DNA from: Aphodosoma sp045126975
GTDB lineage: Bacteria > Bacteroidota > Bacteroidia > Bacteroidales > Paludibacteraceae
DNA: 36,462 bases
Direction: 5' to 3'
Assembly: GCA_045126975.1 (NCBI GenBank)
Contig: JBGVPL010000033.1
Location: 1-36,462, forward strand
Positions 33,787 through 36,462 of this stretch are shown here, piece after piece. The notes beneath the pieces are model-generated. The model saw only the letters and a list, made by a program, of their open reading frames with translations, did not search any database and was not told the origin of the DNA. A program made the position numbers and the translations under genes. The stretch's first letter is position 1; each line of letters begins with the position of its first letter.

Positions 33787-35328
33787 ATGGATAGTCAGAT
33801 TAAACGACTTTTGGGATTATTTTCTAATAGTGGGAATATTACTATAGATTTCACGGAATCTTGGGATTCTGTGGATGTTACAGCATCCATAATTTTAGAT
33901 AAGATTCCTGATTCGACCAGTTTTCTAAAAAATATACCGCAAACATCAACTAGAGATTCTTGGGAGTTTAAAATTCTTGATGAAGACAATGAAACTGTTT
34001 TAACAATACATTCTGCATCAGGAGAATTTATGAGTATCAATGAGATAGAAGCTTATAAGGAGTTGTCTATATCTATCAAGTTTATAGTTACAAAAAATAT
34101 ACAGGATAACAAGCTGTCAATTTATAGCATACTTAGGTTTAGTCAATATTTGGGTAATGGATCACTTTATTCTTTTTTGAATGCACTAAATAATAGGTTA
34201 GAAAAAATATTAATTTTAGAGTGTCTAAATGATGACATAGAGACTTTAAACACAGATTCTATATCAGTTGTTTCTAAGGGTGTGAATAGCAATATTATAG
34301 GTGTTAATGGAAGGATGAAACGCATTCATCTTAGTGACGGACTTATAAACTGGGGGGCTTACAAACTACAATTATTGCCTGAAGATATATATCCATCTAA
34401 TTGTACAAATCCGTTATACAATATTTTTAAGCAAGCATCAGCGTGTTTGTTAATAATGTATCTTTTTGATTATATTACTATTGATAACAATACTCTTGAT
34501 GTGAAATTGAACGGATTTAAAACATTAATTTACACGATCAATACAAATAAATTATCTGAAATTACTGTAGATCCAAAAACTATTGATCAATTTTTCCAAG
34601 TATATTGTTGGGGTATGAGTGGCGGGTATGTCTCAGACAAATTTAGTATTGCCCGTAATATACTTTCGTTAAATTTGGACACCACCCAAATACTCATTAC
34701 TTCACACATTATAGAAGCGATAAAATCTAATTTTAGAGTGTATGAAAAAGAGAATGTTCAACAATATATCCAACTAAGAAATGAGATATCAAATTTGTTG
34801 ATAGATTTGCAGACAAAGATCAATGATATAGCACAAAATTTTACAGCCGATTTTAAGAATAACCTTCTAGTTTTGGTTTCATTCTTTGCTTCGGTAATAG
34901 TTTTTGGGGTTATATCAGAGGCCTCTCCTTTTGCTTATTTTTCTGACCATATTATTATTTTATCTTGGTGTTTTTTATTAATTTCATTATTGTATTGGCG
35001 CTATTCATATAGTGAGTTAAAGAAAAAGACGAAATTATTTTATAAGCATTATGAACAAATTAAAAATAGATATAAAGCATTGCTTGATGATGCGGAATTA
35101 AATAATATATTTGAAGAATGTAATCCAGACAAATATGAGTCGCATCAATCTTATATTGAATGGCAGAAATGTTGTTTCTCCATATTATGGATTATATCAA
35201 TCATAATATTGTTTATTGGATTGTTTATCCTATCTATATTCAATGATACATATATCATAACATTTATTAAAACTATAACAATTAATATTGTATGCTTTTT
35301 AAAGAATATATTGATATTGAAAGCTTAA
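33787..35328 (+). CDS. Unrecognised protein with four C-terminal membrane segments
   Basis: A 513-residue protein I do not recognise. Residues 1-340 look soluble, alpha/beta and mostly acidic, with no known catalytic motif. A helical, possibly coiled-coil stretch (about 328-355: QLRNEISNLLIDLQTKI) leads to TM1 (357-375), TM2 (388-405), a charged cytoplasmic loop of about 55 residues, then TM3 (462-485) and a weaker TM4 (488-511). There is no signal peptide, so the N-terminal domain faces the cytoplasm. It lies between two NA37-like genes, 3 bases after the first and overlapping the second by 37, so the three proteins probably work together, the membrane protein perhaps as sensor or pore-forming effector. 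Confidence 0.7.
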   Translation: MDSQIKRLLGLFSNSGNITIDFTESWDSVDVTASIILDKIPDSTSFLKNIPQTSTRDSWEFKILDEDNETVLTIHSASGEFMSINEIEAYKELSISIKFIVTKNIQDNKLSIYSILRFSQYLGNGSLYSFLNALNNRLEKILILECLNDDIETLNTDSISVVSKGVNSNIIGVNGRMKRIHLSDGLINWGAYKLQLLPEDIYPSNCTNPLYNIFKQASACLLIMYLFDYITIDNNTLDVKLNGFKTLIYTINTNKLSEITVDPKTIDQFFQVYCWGMSGGYVSDKFSIARNILSLNLDTTQILITSHIIEAIKSNFRVYEKENVQQYIQLRNEISNLLIDLQTKINDIAQNFTADFKNNLLVLVSFFASVIVFGVISEASPFAYFSDHIIILSWCFLLISLLYWRYSYSELKKKTKLFYKHYEQIKNRYKALLDDAELNNIFEECNPDKYESHQSYIEWQKCCFSILWIISIIILFIGLFILSIFNDTYIITFIKTITINIVCFLKNILILKA

Positions 35329-36323
35329 TACTTCATCAAATAGGCAGTAATTCATGTCAAGAGGATATACGCTATTCTAAAGAACTTATCAATGTTGATC
35401 AAACTTTAAAAGATTTATTAAAGAATCATTTCTTGAGTCCTTTTAAAATCGATGAGTATTTTAATTTCTCACATTCATCTGATATCGGTTTAAATGAGAT
35501 TTACCAATATGCAACTCAGATATTTTCTAATAATGAAGATTTTCTGGAAGTTTCTAAAAAGATTGCTCTTTATCTCTATGAATGTAGTAGCCATCCAAAC
35601 ATTAAACGGGGGGAACTATATGTTGTATATTTTAAAAATTGCATTTTGAATGGAGAAACAATAGACGCAATCGGTCTATTTAAATCAGAGACAAAGGATA
35701 AGTTTTTAAAGATATACACGACATCTAAGGGATTTGGTATTGAAGAAAATGAGGGTATTATCATAAATAAAGTTGATAAAGGTTGTTTAATTTTCAATAC
35801 AGAAAAAAAGAATGGCTATTTGGTTGCTATAGTAGATAACACTAATAAGGGATCAGAGGCAAAATATTGGACTGATGATTTTCTGCATGTACGCCCAAGA
35901 AAAGATAGTTTCAACCAAACACAAAATATGCTGTCTCTTTGTAAGAGTTTCGTTTCTCAATTGCCAAGTGATAATGGTAAAGTTGAGAAAGCAACATATA
36001 TGAATAGAAGCGTTGAGGCTTTAAAAGAAGAATCTGTTAATATTAATACATTTGCAGAACAAGTTTTTGAGACGCCAGAGTTAGTTTCTGAGTTCAAACA
36101 ATATAAAGAAACTTATCAAAAAGAACGCGACATAGAAATTGATGATACCTTTGCAACTGCTTCCACCGCAATAAAACGCAGAGCCACCGGTACGATGACT
36201 ACGATTAAGCTCGATAAGAACTTTGATATAAATATTCATGGTGGAGAGCAGTACATCGTAAGAGGTTATGATGAAGAGCGAGGAATGTATTATTACCAAT
36301 TGTTCTTTAAAGAAGAGAAATAA
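35292..36323 (+). CDS. NA37/NdpA-family nucleoid-associated protein (second copy)
   Basis: A 343-residue soluble protein of the 37-kDa nucleoid-associated family (NdpA/YejK type). Typical segments: LILHQIGSNS near the start, LLKNHFLSPFKIDEYFNFSH, a GELYVVYFKNCILNGE strand region, DAIGLFKSETKDKFL, NKVDKGCLIFNTEKKNGY, and EAKYWTDDFLHVRPRKDSFNQT; the C-terminus ends in a beta hairpin (YIVRGYDEERGMYYYQLFF). Proteins of this family bind DNA; a defence role is inferred from the locus. Its start overlaps the preceding membrane-protein gene by 37 bases, arguing for translational coupling. The motif AKYWxxDFL is shared with the first NA37-like gene. Confidence 0.85.
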   Translation: MLFKEYIDIESLILHQIGSNSCQEDIRYSKELINVDQTLKDLLKNHFLSPFKIDEYFNFSHSSDIGLNEIYQYATQIFSNNEDFLEVSKKIALYLYECSSHPNIKRGELYVVYFKNCILNGETIDAIGLFKSETKDKFLKIYTTSKGFGIEENEGIIINKVDKGCLIFNTEKKNGYLVAIVDNTNKGSEAKYWTDDFLHVRPRKDSFNQTQNMLSLCKSFVSQLPSDNGKVEKATYMNRSVEALKEESVNINTFAEQVFETPELVSEFKQYKETYQKERDIEIDDTFATASTAIKRRATGTMTTIKLDKNFDINIHGGEQYIVRGYDEERGMYYYQLFFKEEK

Positions 36324-36324
36324 T

Positions 36325-36462
36325 ATGCAAAATATAGTAAAAGTATTAGCAGATACATTGCTCGTAGATTTATTTCAAAAGGAATCACAAGGTGCTAATA
36401 TTAGTAAGAATGAGTTTGATGTGATGATGGAAGCCTATAAAAAAGATCACGAACATAAGATT
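36325..36462 (+). CDS. Partial gene, 5' end only
   Basis: The ATG at 36325, 1 base after the previous stop codon, opens a frame of 46 codons (MQNIVKVLADTLLVDLFQKE…) that runs off the window. It is charged and helical with no motif. The spacing shows the operon continues beyond the window. Its identity cannot be judged from this fragment. Confidence 0.6.
   Translation, partial: MQNIVKVLADTLLVDLFQKESQGANISKNEFDVMMEAYKKDHEHKI

Noticed and set aside
32755..35328. Bona fide Kiwa (KwaA/KwaB) system
   Set aside because: The membrane protein is 513 residues with a large soluble domain, unlike the short KwaA, and the partner looks more like NA37 than DUF4868. Kept only as an analogy.

Overview
The window is 36.5 kb of a low-GC Bacteroidota chromosome, most likely order Bacteroidales. 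Evidence: a complete SprA/Sov type IX secretion (T9SS) translocon gene, a T9SS cargo protein with a C-terminal sorting domain, DUF4834, PepSY-like and FISUMP-like proteins, and two clear Bacteroidetes promoters of the TAnnTTTG class. All supported genes are on the + strand. I see no rRNA, tRNA or CRISPR array.

Region 1 (1-22.6 kb) looks like core or ordinary accessory chromosome. It holds a T9SS cargo protein downstream of a (CT)15 tract, two secreted FISUMP-like proteins, a GH13 lipoprotein, an ABC-F ATPase, DUF4834, an exported thioredoxin, an SGNH hydrolase, two tandem PepSY-like proteins, a dipeptidyl-peptidase III lipoprotein, riboflavin synthase, a conserved-looking unknown protein and the giant SprA. 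Many of its intergenic gaps carry short tandem repeats with a strict 7-bp period. These heptads also run into coding sequence: they encode the signal-peptide core of two neighbouring proteins, a segment of SprA, and the start of the unknown gene at 14.58 kb. Three GC-rich palindromic repeat elements lie at 7.84 kb and 11.2-11.4 kb.

Region 2 (22.68 kb to the end) begins 40 bp after the sprA stop codon and looks like a horizontally acquired defence operon: more AT-rich, tightly packed, and with no heptad repeats. Gene order: a PLD-nuclease/SNF2-helicase fusion; a DNA-binding protein and a Doc-like toxin; an Eco57I-class DNA methyltransferase of 1112 aa; a RecF/SMC-like ATPase; a nucleoid-associated (NA37/NdpA-like) protein; an unrecognised protein with four C-terminal membrane segments; a second NA37 protein; and a gene cut by the window edge. 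The helicase-nuclease and methyltransferase probably form a restriction-modification-like core. The Doc pair may guard it. The NA37 / 4-TM / NA37 trio is the least familiar part and the best candidate for an undescribed module; its layout recalls the membrane-plus-DNA-binding logic of Kiwa, but this is inference.
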